From SIG480 sp045533555 (lineage in GTDB: Bacteria; Bacillota; Clostridia; Oscillospirales; JAAYXM01), in contig JAZSHZ010000043.1 in NCBI GenBank assembly GCA_045533555.1, positions 1-21,258 on the forward strand: DNA of 21,258 nt, in the 5' to 3' direction. The translations under genes and the position numbers were made by a program. The notes below the pieces were generated by a model. It saw nothing but the letters and a program-made list of their open reading frames with translations, did no database searches and was not told the DNA's origin. Of this stretch, positions 7,376-14,878 are shown one piece after another. Within the stretch, counting starts at the first letter, position 1, and each line of letters starts with the position of its first letter.

Positions 7376-8293
7376 GTGGAATTGCGAAAAAAACAAATGC
7401 AGGAAGCTGCAATATTATATTACGAAAAGAAACATACGCAGAGCGAAATTGCAAAAATAATGAACTTATCCCGTCAGACTGTTTCCAAGCTGCTGAATGA
7501 TGCGGAAAAGGAAAAAATAGTTGAAATCAGAATTCACAACCCGGAAACAGATTGCAAAGAGCTCGAGCAAAAGCTCTGCAATAAGTTTAATATAAAAAAT
7601 GCGGTTGTGTGCGGAGTAAGCGGTTCGGATGAAGAGCTTTGCCGCATAATGACCGTAAAAAAAGCGGCGGATTATATTCGCACCATTATAGAAAACGGAA
7701 ATAAAAAAATAGCGATTTCCTGGGGGCGAACCATCCAAAGCCTGATATATGAGCTCGGTGATATCAAGACTTCTGACAGCATCGTTTTTCCGCTTTTCGG
7801 CGCAACGGATCAGGAGCAGTCCTATTTCTTGTCAAATGAGCTTGCAAGAAGCTTTGCGGATAAAATCGGCGCAAGAGTAAAATATGCATGGTTTCCTTAT
7901 CGACCGGATTGTATGGGTGATTGCGAGCTTTTCAAAAAAACTTCCTACTATAAAACTCTCCGTGATTTGTGGAAGGATATTGATGTCGCAATTGTCGGAA
8001 TAGGAAACAGGGAAATTATCCGTACCTTTGGCGAAGCTTTCGGATATAACGAGAAATGCGCGTCTGCAATCGGAGATATTTCCACGCACTTTTTCGATGA
8101 AGAGGGAAATCTTGTTGAATTATATGAAAATACTTTGTGTGCGGAAAGTGATGATTTGAAAAATGCAAAGCAAACCATCGCTGTTGCAAGCGGAGAAGAC
8201 AAGGTTGAAGCAATCATCGGCGCTCTCCGCACGAAAATGATCGATGCGCTCATTACCGATGAATACACCGCGAGAAGTATTGTTGAAGTCTAA
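7376..8293 (+). CDS. SorC/DeoR-family sugar-responsive transcriptional regulator
   Basis: The product of about 305 residues has an N-terminal helix-turn-helix (HTQSEIAKIMNLSRQTVSKLL, about residues 20-40, typical of this family) followed by a sugar-phosphate-binding domain of the SorC type (PF04198-like): ISWGRTIQSL, FPLFGA, the central VAIVGIG and SAIGDISTHFFDEEG, and a C-terminal IDALITDEYTA. The start chosen is GTG 7376, because AGAGG at 7363-7367 is then well spaced; an in-frame GTG at 7367 overlaps that site. It is divergent from an aldolase-dehydrogenase operon and shares a perfect inverted repeat with it, so it probably represses or activates that operon and itself in response to a phosphorylated sugar. 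The effector is not identifiable. The length is normal and there is no sign of damage. Confidence 0.9.
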   Translation: MELRKKQMQEAAILYYEKKHTQSEIAKIMNLSRQTVSKLLNDAEKEKIVEIRIHNPETDCKELEQKLCNKFNIKNAVVCGVSGSDEELCRIMTVKKAADYIRTIIENGNKKIAISWGRTIQSLIYELGDIKTSDSIVFPLFGATDQEQSYFLSNELARSFADKIGARVKYAWFPYRPDCMGDCELFKKTSYYKTLRDLWKDIDVAIVGIGNREIIRTFGEAFGYNEKCASAIGDISTHFFDEEGNLVELYENTLCAESDDLKNAKQTIAVASGEDKVEAIIGALRTKMIDALITDEYTARSIVEV

Positions 8294-8379
8294 AAATGAA
8301 AATGTGAATTTTTAGTTCTAACTTATAGCGGATATATAAAGGTTGTTGAATGTTATTGAAACCTTATGAGGTGATTTAT

Positions 8380-9090
8380 ATGAACTTTAATTCATATGTT
8401 AATAGAATAAAAAAGAAAAGTGTAATGTTTCTGTTACTTGTGATGATCTCTTTGGTCATATTGGGATTTGCGGGAGAAAGCCTGATTGCTAAAAGGATAG
8501 AAAGTATATATTTTTTCTTGTTGTTTGTTTGCCTTGTTACATACTTGATTATTTTCTATAAAAAAGAGTTTTCTCATAAAATGAATATAGATATGCTGCC
8601 GTTTGAAATTAAAATAGACTCTGTAATCAGTTATGCGGATATGCATAATGCCTTGGCGAAAAACTGTGAAAGCGATAAATGTTTTGATTATTCCGAGAGA
8701 AGTGCATTTTTTTATTTGAAGAAAAAGTACAATGTTAGAGTGCTTTTGTATAGTACAGAAGATTTTAATAAAAAAGAATATGACGAAGAAAAACAGAGAA
8801 TTAACAGAAAGGCAAACCAATTATACAATATTAACCGGAGGGCAACGATTCATAATTCTCGGAAACAGATGAGGGTTAATCTTATACATACAGAATATTT
8901 TAATGATAATCTGTTTAATTATATATCCAAAGATGCAGAAAATTTGCTTACCAGAGCAGAGGGGATATTAAATATTGTTGTTAGTAATGACAAACTTATT
9001 CTACCTCCGTTAAAACCAACCATTTCTATTTATGCAATAGATAGATACAAGGATATGGTAAAAATGCTTTTGGAATTGTTGAATAAATGA
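8380..9090 (+). CDS. Two-TM membrane protein of unknown function
   Basis: I do not recognise this 236-residue protein. A basic N-terminus (RIKKK) is followed by two hydrophobic segments at about residues 15-32 and 42-60 joined by a short loop, then KKEFSHK and a long hydrophilic domain of about 170 residues. By the positive-inside rule both ends should be cytoplasmic. The soluble part is rich in Lys, Asn, Tyr and Glu, includes a basic helix-like stretch around residues 125-155 (EEKQRINRKA, NRRATIHNSRK), and has no motif I can name. The start is ATG 8380 with GAGGTG at 8369-8374. The gene is notably AT-rich relative to its neighbours, which could mean recent acquisition. It stands alone between the SorC regulator and the secreted pair, with no shared operon signal visible. 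Confidence 0.7.
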   Translation: MNFNSYVNRIKKKSVMFLLLVMISLVILGFAGESLIAKRIESIYFFLLFVCLVTYLIIFYKKEFSHKMNIDMLPFEIKIDSVISYADMHNALAKNCESDKCFDYSERSAFFYLKKKYNVRVLLYSTEDFNKKEYDEEKQRINRKANQLYNINRRATIHNSRKQMRVNLIHTEYFNDNLFNYISKDAENLLTRAEGILNIVVSNDKLILPPLKPTISIYAIDRYKDMVKMLLELLNK

Positions 9091-9197
9091 TATTTTTGTC
9101 CCCGACTTGAAAGAAGCTACTTCAAAATAATACTGGAATCAAAATTATATAACCTTTCGGGAAAAATTGTCGGGTTTTGGAAAAGGAGAGTATTGAA

Positions 9198-11237
9198 ATG
9201 AAAAAATGTTTTGTTTTGATTCTTGCAATGCTTATACTTTTGTCCGCCTGCGCGAAAGAATTGCCGGAGAACGAGGCTTCAAAGCCTTTAGAGGGAATTT
9301 CGGAAAACGAAATTGTGTTTCCTGCGGCAGAGCCGATTGTATATTCCTCGGAAGATATTCTCGAGGATGGTCCGTACAATAATGAAATTGTCTATTATTC
9401 CATACATCCGTTCGAACTAATTCGGGAGATTATCCCACGTGATCCCAATGCGGAATTTTCCGAGGACGGTTATATTGGGGATAATATCCTTTATTACTAT
9501 GATGAGGAGATTTTGAGAACACCTGAATATTTTATGATGGAGCCCCCCGGTGTGAGTGATGTAAGTCTTGGGAGAGTGCAGTGGCTTGACGGAGAGACTG
9601 CAATGATAGACGGAAGATTTGTTTTTGACACAAAGACGAAAGAAAAACACGAATTTAATCCGTATTGGGAAAATACTTTGAATTATGCTCTTAACAAAAA
9701 TAAAGACAAACTTGCCGTGTCTTTTCTCGATTATGAGGATGAGAAATCGGTGTATCGCCTGTCTCTGTATGATTTTGCAACAGGGGAGTGGGAGACTCTT
9801 TTTGAAGGAGAGAATGAACAAACATATTATTTTGGTGCAAAGCTTATATGGAGAAATGATAATGAAATTATTTTCTCTGCGGGGATAAAGAGGGAAATGG
9901 GTACTACTTTAGCTCCTGAGGAACTTGACCTATATTCATTCAACTTAGATAATCGCAAGTGTAAGCTTCTTATGAAAGGTGCAGACCTTATCTGCAATAC
10001 AGGTTCATTTGCAAAAGACAGAATTTTTTGCTCGAAATATATATTCGATGAATATGATTTTGTACAATGGGAAATATGGGTTTATGATTTTAAGAAAGAT
10101 TCTGCATCGCGCATATATGAAAGTGGTGTCAATAAATTTTTCTGGTTTCCGCAAAGGGGCTTGTTCGGATTTTATAATCGTGATGAAAAGAGTGTCGACC
10201 TTCATTGCGATGAAACAGATGCATTGCTTGGAAAGATTGATTTGACGGATGTTATGCAGAATTCCGATAGCGATCCCATATTGGATATAGATGACAATTA
10301 CATAAAAATTCAGGTTATTGGAGAAAAAAACGGAAGAACTCTATCACCGTATAAGGTCAATATAAGCGACTTAAGAGAAAGAAACTACTTTTTTATCGAC
10401 CATCTCTATATTGGCTACACCGAGCTCGGAGAATTTTACAACAGAACACACTGTGAGAATGTTTACGGTGAGTTCTTGACGCAGGATGGCTTTGATGTCT
10501 ATTCTCAAGATGGATTTCTTTTTCGTTCGACGGAAGCTAAAATAGGTGATATGCCTGATCTTGATCACTCGATAAACTGGGAAGATGCTGAACTTTTGGA
10601 GAGCTTTGCATCAAGAAAGGAGGATTACGAAAGCGTATTTGAATTGCCTGTGATGTTGTCTGAAAAAGCATACAATATTTTTTATCCGTATTACAATGGA
10701 TATATTGACTTTGGAGATGGTGCTTTAGTGACGAACGCAAAGCATAATGTTTTGCCGCGCAAGGTCGAAAAAACAACAGCCAATGAAAGCGACTTGAAAA
10801 TTATCAGAAAAGAGCTTGCGAAAGACGGAATAACAAAAGCACCAATCAATGTGACGGAAGGAATGGTTTGCGATTTAGATGGAGACGGAACGGATGAGCG
10901 CGTAATATTTGCCAATTCTTCCGATGATAAAATTATTGCAGATGCAGATTCCGGCAATTATACAATGGCATTTATCGTAAGAGAAAACGGTGTTGAGCTT
11001 CTTTATAAGGAGACAAGCCGCTATGGCGAAACAATTCCAAACTTGGAAACGTGGGAGAATTGGATTGACCATTTTGTCGGCGGTGTCGGATGCGCAGGTA
11101 TATATGACTTGAACGGTGATGGGAAATTTGAAATCTGCATGGAGCTCGGAATGTATGAACACGGAAGATATATGGTTTTCTCCGAAAGTGAAGACGGAAA
11201 ATACACTCTCGTTTTAAACAGCGAATGCGGCACTTGA
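9198..11237 (+). CDS. Secreted lipoprotein with propeller-like N-half and DxDGDG-containing C-domain
   Basis: The 679-residue product begins MKKCFVLILAMLILLSAC, a clear lipoprotein signal with lipobox LSAC, so Cys18 would be lipidated and the protein held on the outer face of the membrane. Start ATG 9198 lies behind AAGGAGAG (9183-9190). Residues about 100-390 show repeated short beta-strand segments such as YRLSLYDFATGEWETL, LYSFNLDNRKCKLL and EIWVYDFKKDSASRIY, the look of TolB/WD40-like propeller blades. From about residue 397 the protein is homologous to the C-terminal 290 residues of its downstream neighbour. That region holds two calcium-loop-like motifs, DLDGDGTDE (559) and DLNGDGKFE (637). 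A substrate-, wall- or metal-sensing role is possible but unproven. It probably forms an operon with the next gene, 46 bases away. Confidence 0.78.
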   Translation: MKKCFVLILAMLILLSACAKELPENEASKPLEGISENEIVFPAAEPIVYSSEDILEDGPYNNEIVYYSIHPFELIREIIPRDPNAEFSEDGYIGDNILYYYDEEILRTPEYFMMEPPGVSDVSLGRVQWLDGETAMIDGRFVFDTKTKEKHEFNPYWENTLNYALNKNKDKLAVSFLDYEDEKSVYRLSLYDFATGEWETLFEGENEQTYYFGAKLIWRNDNEIIFSAGIKREMGTTLAPEELDLYSFNLDNRKCKLLMKGADLICNTGSFAKDRIFCSKYIFDEYDFVQWEIWVYDFKKDSASRIYESGVNKFFWFPQRGLFGFYNRDEKSVDLHCDETDALLGKIDLTDVMQNSDSDPILDIDDNYIKIQVIGEKNGRTLSPYKVNISDLRERNYFFIDHLYIGYTELGEFYNRTHCENVYGEFLTQDGFDVYSQDGFLFRSTEAKIGDMPDLDHSINWEDAELLESFASRKEDYESVFELPVMLSEKAYNIFYPYYNGYIDFGDGALVTNAKHNVLPRKVEKTTANESDLKIIRKELAKDGITKAPINVTEGMVCDLDGDGTDERVIFANSSDDKIIADADSGNYTMAFIVRENGVELLYKETSRYGETIPNLETWENWIDHFVGGVGCAGIYDLNGDGKFEICMELGMYEHGRYMVFSESEDGKYTLVLNSECGT

Positions 11238-11283
11238 TTTTGACGGATGTATATCAGATTGAATATGAAAGGGAGGATACCGG

Positions 11284-13362
11284 ATGTTGAAGAAAATGTG
11301 TTTGCTGCTTGCATTATTGATTTTGTGCGTATGCGTAAGCAAAGTTGCGGAAGAAAAAGTGCCGTTAAGACAGCCGAAACAGATTTCCGTCGAAGAACTT
11401 GACCGAATCAAGAAAATTTTTGCGGGCGAAGACGGCGTGGAAATATCGCAGGAAAAATCTCCTTCCGAAGAAGAAAGTGCGATCCTGCCTGAAGAGAAAG
11501 AAATGCCGAAATGCGAATATCCATTGACATATACCGCAGACGACGGAACGGAATATATAATTATGCGGCTGCATCCCATTAACACGGAAGGGATGTGGTT
11601 GATGCTTGATTTTATGGAAAATCTTAAGTTTGAGTATAACCTTGAATCCAGCCCGACACTATTCAAATTTGTGAAAGAAAACGGAAAACTTAAGTTGATT
11701 GGATTTGCAGACGCAGAGTGGGATGAAAATGCGCCCCCACCAAAAGAATTTGATGGTCTTGATGAGAGTGATTTTTACGGAAATGAATACAACTCGGGTG
11801 AATATTGTTCCGAGGCAGTGGCTTTTCTTTGTGATGAAGATGCGATTAGGCGTTGCTTTGAGAAAAATGGAATCAACAATATTAAAGATATGTTTGTGAT
11901 ATATGACAGACGTGGTTATATAATTGCCGCGGTGACGGACAGCACGTGTTACTATATGACTGTTCCGATAGTTTCGGAGAAATACGGCGATTTCGTTTTT
12001 CAAAAAATATATACAAAGAACGAGTTTAAGAAAGTATACGGACCTTGTCAGGCAAAAGTTTTCGTCGATGATAAAGAGGTCGAATTTTCGCTTGCATATT
12101 TGCAGGCAGGTCGAGGAAACGGGATGGAGAACTATTTTCTTGAATTGGATGTTATAAGGCTTGGGAAAGTGCTTGGCGTTTGGTGCGAATATGATGAGAA
12201 AGCGAATATCTTAAAATTTGGTGATTTTATATTTGGGAAGAATGATTTGCAGGAAGCGAATACCGACTATGAAGGTGAAATATTTTATCAGGCGGTAATG
12301 ATAAACTCGGATTCAACACCGGACAAACGAGAAAATATTGGCTACATAACCGAGAGGGATGGAAAACCGTTAGGAAGCCTTAATTTAATCGAATGGCTTG
12401 CGAAGCATTATGGATATCGAATGGATGTCAGTTTTGAAAATAACAGTGTGCATTTCTATAGTTATTCAAATGATGTCGATAAAAAATATTTCTTTGTAGA
12501 CAATTTGTTTGTGGGAATGCATGAAAACGGCAAATTCATTTCAAGAGAAGAGTGTGAAAATGTTATCGGTGAGTTTTTGTCGCAGGAGTGGTTTGATCTT
12601 TATACAAGTCGAGAATTCATAGATCGCTCACGAGAAGCCCGTATGCCGACAGCTCCTGGGCTTGACAGCATGCTGGATGAAGAGGCGGATAGACTTCTCG
12701 GTGAATTTTCTCTTTCTGCAAAAAGTGATGAAATAAAGGTATTCAAACTTCCGGTTACCTTGTCGGATGCGGCATATAATATCCAACATCCCGATTATAA
12801 CGGATATATTGATTTTGGTTGGGGAACTTTGGCGACAAATGCAAATCACAATCCTGTTTTGTCGACTTATTTTTGCAACCGCGCAGATGAAAATGATACA
12901 GAGATTATCTCAAGGGAACTTGAAAAGAACGGCATCCCTAAAGCTCTTGTCCATAAGCATGATTTTGTTTATGGGAATCATACTTATGGCGGCGATTTGG
13001 ATGGGAACGGAACAATAGAGCGAGTGATCATTGCGAATTCTCCGAAAGACAAAATGATTCCGGATGTAAATTCCGGTAACTATACAATGGTTTTGGTCAA
13101 ATGGCAGGATAAGGTTGAATGCATCTATAAAGAAATCGATCGTTATGGTTACGATGCAAGGGTTGAGCAAGATAAGGAAATTTTAAATGCAAAACATTTG
13201 GTGCGGGATACTGAGCTTTGCGGAATTTTTGATTTGGACGGTGACGGGAAATTTGAAATCTGCATAAAATCTTCGGGATTCGGAACAGCTATATACCGAG
13301 TATTCTCGCTGGATTCCGAAGGTGAATACACTCAGGTTTTGGAAAGTAAATGCGGACATTGA
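11284..13362 (+). CDS. Secreted protein with copper amine oxidase N-domain-like module and C-domain shared with upstream gene
   Basis: The 692-residue product starts at ATG 11284 behind GGGAGG (11271-11276). The N-terminal signal is MLKKMCLLLALLILCVCVSK; a cysteine stands where the neighbour's lipobox Cys is, but the preceding residue is Val, not Ala/Gly/Ser, so lipidation is doubtful. Residues about 255-320 (VFVDDKEVEFSLAYLQ through LGVWCEYDEKANILKF) resemble the copper amine oxidase N-terminal domain (PF07833-type), a common surface module in Firmicutes; a second weaker copy may follow (about 345-395). Residues 402-692 align with 397-679 of the upstream lipoprotein, including DLDGNGTIE (571) and DLDGDGKFE (650). 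The pair looks like a tandem duplication with exchange of the N-terminal half. A hairpin at 13393-13425 follows. Function is unknown. Confidence 0.75.
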   Translation: MLKKMCLLLALLILCVCVSKVAEEKVPLRQPKQISVEELDRIKKIFAGEDGVEISQEKSPSEEESAILPEEKEMPKCEYPLTYTADDGTEYIIMRLHPINTEGMWLMLDFMENLKFEYNLESSPTLFKFVKENGKLKLIGFADAEWDENAPPPKEFDGLDESDFYGNEYNSGEYCSEAVAFLCDEDAIRRCFEKNGINNIKDMFVIYDRRGYIIAAVTDSTCYYMTVPIVSEKYGDFVFQKIYTKNEFKKVYGPCQAKVFVDDKEVEFSLAYLQAGRGNGMENYFLELDVIRLGKVLGVWCEYDEKANILKFGDFIFGKNDLQEANTDYEGEIFYQAVMINSDSTPDKRENIGYITERDGKPLGSLNLIEWLAKHYGYRMDVSFENNSVHFYSYSNDVDKKYFFVDNLFVGMHENGKFISREECENVIGEFLSQEWFDLYTSREFIDRSREARMPTAPGLDSMLDEEADRLLGEFSLSAKSDEIKVFKLPVTLSDAAYNIQHPDYNGYIDFGWGTLATNANHNPVLSTYFCNRADENDTEIISRELEKNGIPKALVHKHDFVYGNHTYGGDLDGNGTIERVIIANSPKDKMIPDVNSGNYTMVLVKWQDKVECIYKEIDRYGYDARVEQDKEILNAKHLVRDTELCGIFDLDGDGKFEICIKSSGFGTAIYRVFSLDSEGEYTQVLESKCGH

Positions 13363-13392
13363 TTTTATGTAAAAATAACCGCTGTTTCTTCG

Positions 13393-13425
13393 GGAAAAAT
13401 CCGTCAAAATGACGGCGCATTTTCC
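13393..13425 (+). terminator. Imperfect stem-loop ending the secreted-protein pair, possible terminator
   Basis: The inner stem CCGTCA (13401-13406) / TGACGG (13410-13415) with an AAA loop is extended by GGAAAAAT and ATTTTCC outer arms across a CGC bulge. It lies 30 bases after the stop at 13362 and ends at the base before the -35 of the purine promoter. The T run is short (4), so termination efficiency is uncertain. Confidence 0.45.
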
Positions 13426-13455
13426 TTGACAGTACGCCTCGGAATATGATATACT
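13426..13455 (+). promoter_or_regulatory. Promoter of the purine operon
   Basis: A perfect -35 TTGACA (13426-13431) and a -10 TATACT (13450-13455) are separated by 18 bases. Transcription would start near 13462, about 22 bases ahead of the ZTP aptamer, so the whole riboswitch lies in the leader. Confidence 0.8.
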
Positions 13456-13483
13456 TATGGAGTGAAAATTTGATATATTTCTC

Positions 13484-13565
13484 TGTAACTGACGGATTTG
13501 TGGAGCACCACAGGAAGCAGGGAAATCACGGGGTGTTCTCCCCGCAAATGCCGACCGTCTGGGCA
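13484..13565 (+). ncRNA. ZTP/ZMP riboswitch (pfl RNA)
   Basis: The leader contains both conserved halves of the pfl/ZTP class: AACTGACGG (13487-13495) followed by a TGTGG/CCACA hairpin (13499-13512) and GGAAG, then ATGCCGACCGTCTGGGCA (13548-13565). GACGG pairs with CCGTC (13555-13559), and TGCC (13549-13552) with GGCA (13562-13565). The linker holds an additional CGGGG/CCCCG hairpin (13529-13544). The class binds ZTP and ZMP (AICAR monophosphate), which accumulate when 10-formyl-tetrahydrofolate is short, and controls purine and one-carbon genes. Location just before purE fits exactly. The 3' strand GGGCA also begins the terminator stem, so ligand binding should prevent termination (ON switch). 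Confidence 0.95.
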
Positions 13566-13609
13566 CATTTAACTCCCCGGTGAGTTAAGTGCGCCCTTTT
13601 TTGTTTTTT
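13561..13609 (+). terminator. Riboswitch-controlled intrinsic terminator
   Basis: A 15-bp stem, 13561-13575 with 13582-13596 (one A-C mismatch and one G-U pair), loop CCCGGT, is followed by TTTTTTGTTTTTT (13597-13609). Its first bases GGGCA are also the 3' strand of the aptamer's last helix, giving a mutually exclusive choice between ligand-bound aptamer and terminator, upstream of purE. Confidence 0.93.
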
Positions 13610-13634
13610 AAAAGTTTAAGGAGGTCAATTTACT

Positions 13635-14129
13635 ATGAAAAAAGTTGGAATCGTCATGGGAAGTAACAGCGATCTGCCGATCATCAAAAAGGCGACGGAT
13701 ATGCTTGAAACACTCGGAATCCCTTTTGAGGTGCACGTTTATTCGGCGCACAGAACACCTGAGGAGGCTCGTGAGTTTGCGCTCAATGCAAGAGTAAACG
13801 GGTTCGGTGTAATGATTGCTGCGGCAGGTATGGCGGCTCACCTTGCAGGTGCAGTTGCCGCGAACACGACACTTCCGGTTATCGGAATACCCTGCAAGTC
13901 CTCAAATCTTGATGGGCTCGATGCCCTTCTTTCAACAGTTCAGATGCCGTCGGGAATCCCCGTTGCAACCGTTGCAATAAACGGTGGTGCAAATGCGGCG
14001 CTTCTTGCGGCGCAGATTCTCGCAGTTGAAGATAAAGAGCTTGCGGCAAAGCTCGATGCAAAGCGTAAATCCGACGCGGCAGCGGTCCTTGAAAAGGATG
14101 CAAAAGTCGCGGCAGAACTTAATAAGTAA
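13635..14129 (+). CDS. purE: N5-carboxyaminoimidazole ribonucleotide mutase
   Basis: The 164-residue PurE converts N5-CAIR to CAIR in the cytoplasm. Visible motifs are VMGSNSD (residues 7-13) for phosphate binding, SAHRTPEE (37-44), AAAGMAAHLAG with His69 (the position of the class I GGAAHLPG loop), GLDALLSTVQMP, and GIPVATVAINGGANAALLA. The motif set and length fit class I PurE rather than animal-type class II AIR carboxylase, though the AAGMAAHLAG variant deviates from the common GAGGAAHLPG. It is the first gene after the ZTP riboswitch and has a strong AAGGAGG site at 13618-13624. No purK, the usual source of N5-CAIR, is in the operon; it may lie elsewhere. purC follows after 23 bases. Confidence 0.95.
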   Translation: MKKVGIVMGSNSDLPIIKKATDMLETLGIPFEVHVYSAHRTPEEAREFALNARVNGFGVMIAAAGMAAHLAGAVAANTTLPVIGIPCKSSNLDGLDALLSTVQMPSGIPVATVAINGGANAALLAAQILAVEDKELAAKLDAKRKSDAAAVLEKDAKVAAELNK

Positions 14130-14152
14130 AATATTTTAGGAGGTCATATAAA

Positions 14153-14863
14153 ATGGAAAAGAAAGAAATGCTCTATGAAGGAAAAGCAAAGAAGGTTTAT
14201 GCAACAGATAACCCTGAGGTTCTTCTCGTTGACTACAAGGACGATGCGACAGCATTCAACGGTCTCAAGAAGGGAACGATTGCAGGTAAGGGTGCAATCA
14301 ACAACCGTGTAACAAACTTTATGATGCAGATGCTTGAAAAGGAAGGCGTTCCGACTCACTTTGTTGAGGAGCTTTCCGAGCGCGAAACTCTCGTTAAGAA
14401 GGTTTCCATCGTTCCGCTCGAAGTCATCATCAGAAATATCTCCGCAGGTTCTTTTGCAAAGCGCTATGGTGTTGAGGAAGGAATCGTTTTCGCAGAGCCG
14501 ACGATCGAGTTCTCCTATAAGAACGACGATCTTGGCGATCCGCTCATCAATGAATATCATGCTCTCGCTCTCGGCGTTGCAACGCGCGAAGAGATCGAGA
14601 CGATCAAGAATATGGCATTCAAGGTAAATGCTGTTATGAAGGAATTCTTCAAGAAGCTCAATGTTGACCTTGTTGACTTCAAGCTTGAGTTCGGTAAGGT
14701 TGCAGATGGCAGCATCGTTCTCGCAGACGAAATCTCGCCTGACACATGCCGCTTCTGGGATAGCACAACCCACGAAAAACTCGATAAGGACCGTTTCCGC
14801 CGCGACCTCGGTAATGTTGAGGACGCATATGCAGAAATGATGAAGAGAATTCTCGGCGAATAA
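14153..14863 (+). CDS. purC: Phosphoribosylaminoimidazole-succinocarboxamide synthase (SAICAR synthetase)
   Basis: The 236-residue enzyme condenses CAIR with aspartate using ATP to give SAICAR. The N-terminal LYEGKAKKVY glycine-rich ATP loop, DDATAFNG, the GAINNRVTN segment, EVIIRNISAGSFAKRYGVEEG, and DFKLEFG followed by VLADEISPDTCRFWD are all SAICAR synthetase signatures, and the length is standard for bacterial single-domain PurC. AGGAGG at 14138-14143 precedes ATG 14153. It lies 23 bases after purE and 15 bases before purF, in the riboswitch-controlled operon. Confidence 0.97.
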   Translation: MEKKEMLYEGKAKKVYATDNPEVLLVDYKDDATAFNGLKKGTIAGKGAINNRVTNFMMQMLEKEGVPTHFVEELSERETLVKKVSIVPLEVIIRNISAGSFAKRYGVEEGIVFAEPTIEFSYKNDDLGDPLINEYHALALGVATREEIETIKNMAFKVNAVMKEFFKKLNVDLVDFKLEFGKVADGSIVLADEISPDTCRFWDSTTHEKLDKDRFRRDLGNVEDAYAEMMKRILGE

Positions 14864-14878
14864 TTTCGGGAGGTAGCT

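Noticed and set aside
8290..8315. An 8+8 inverted repeat (CTAAAAAT / ATTTTTAG) at the end of the SorC-family gene
   Set aside because: The stem is almost all A-T with a 10-base loop and overlaps the stop codon; it is too weak to call a terminator.
9101..9174. CCCGAC and GTCGGG arms flanking the gap before the first lipoprotein gene
   Set aside because: The arms are six bases long and about 60 bases apart, so a chance pairing is as likely as a structured leader.
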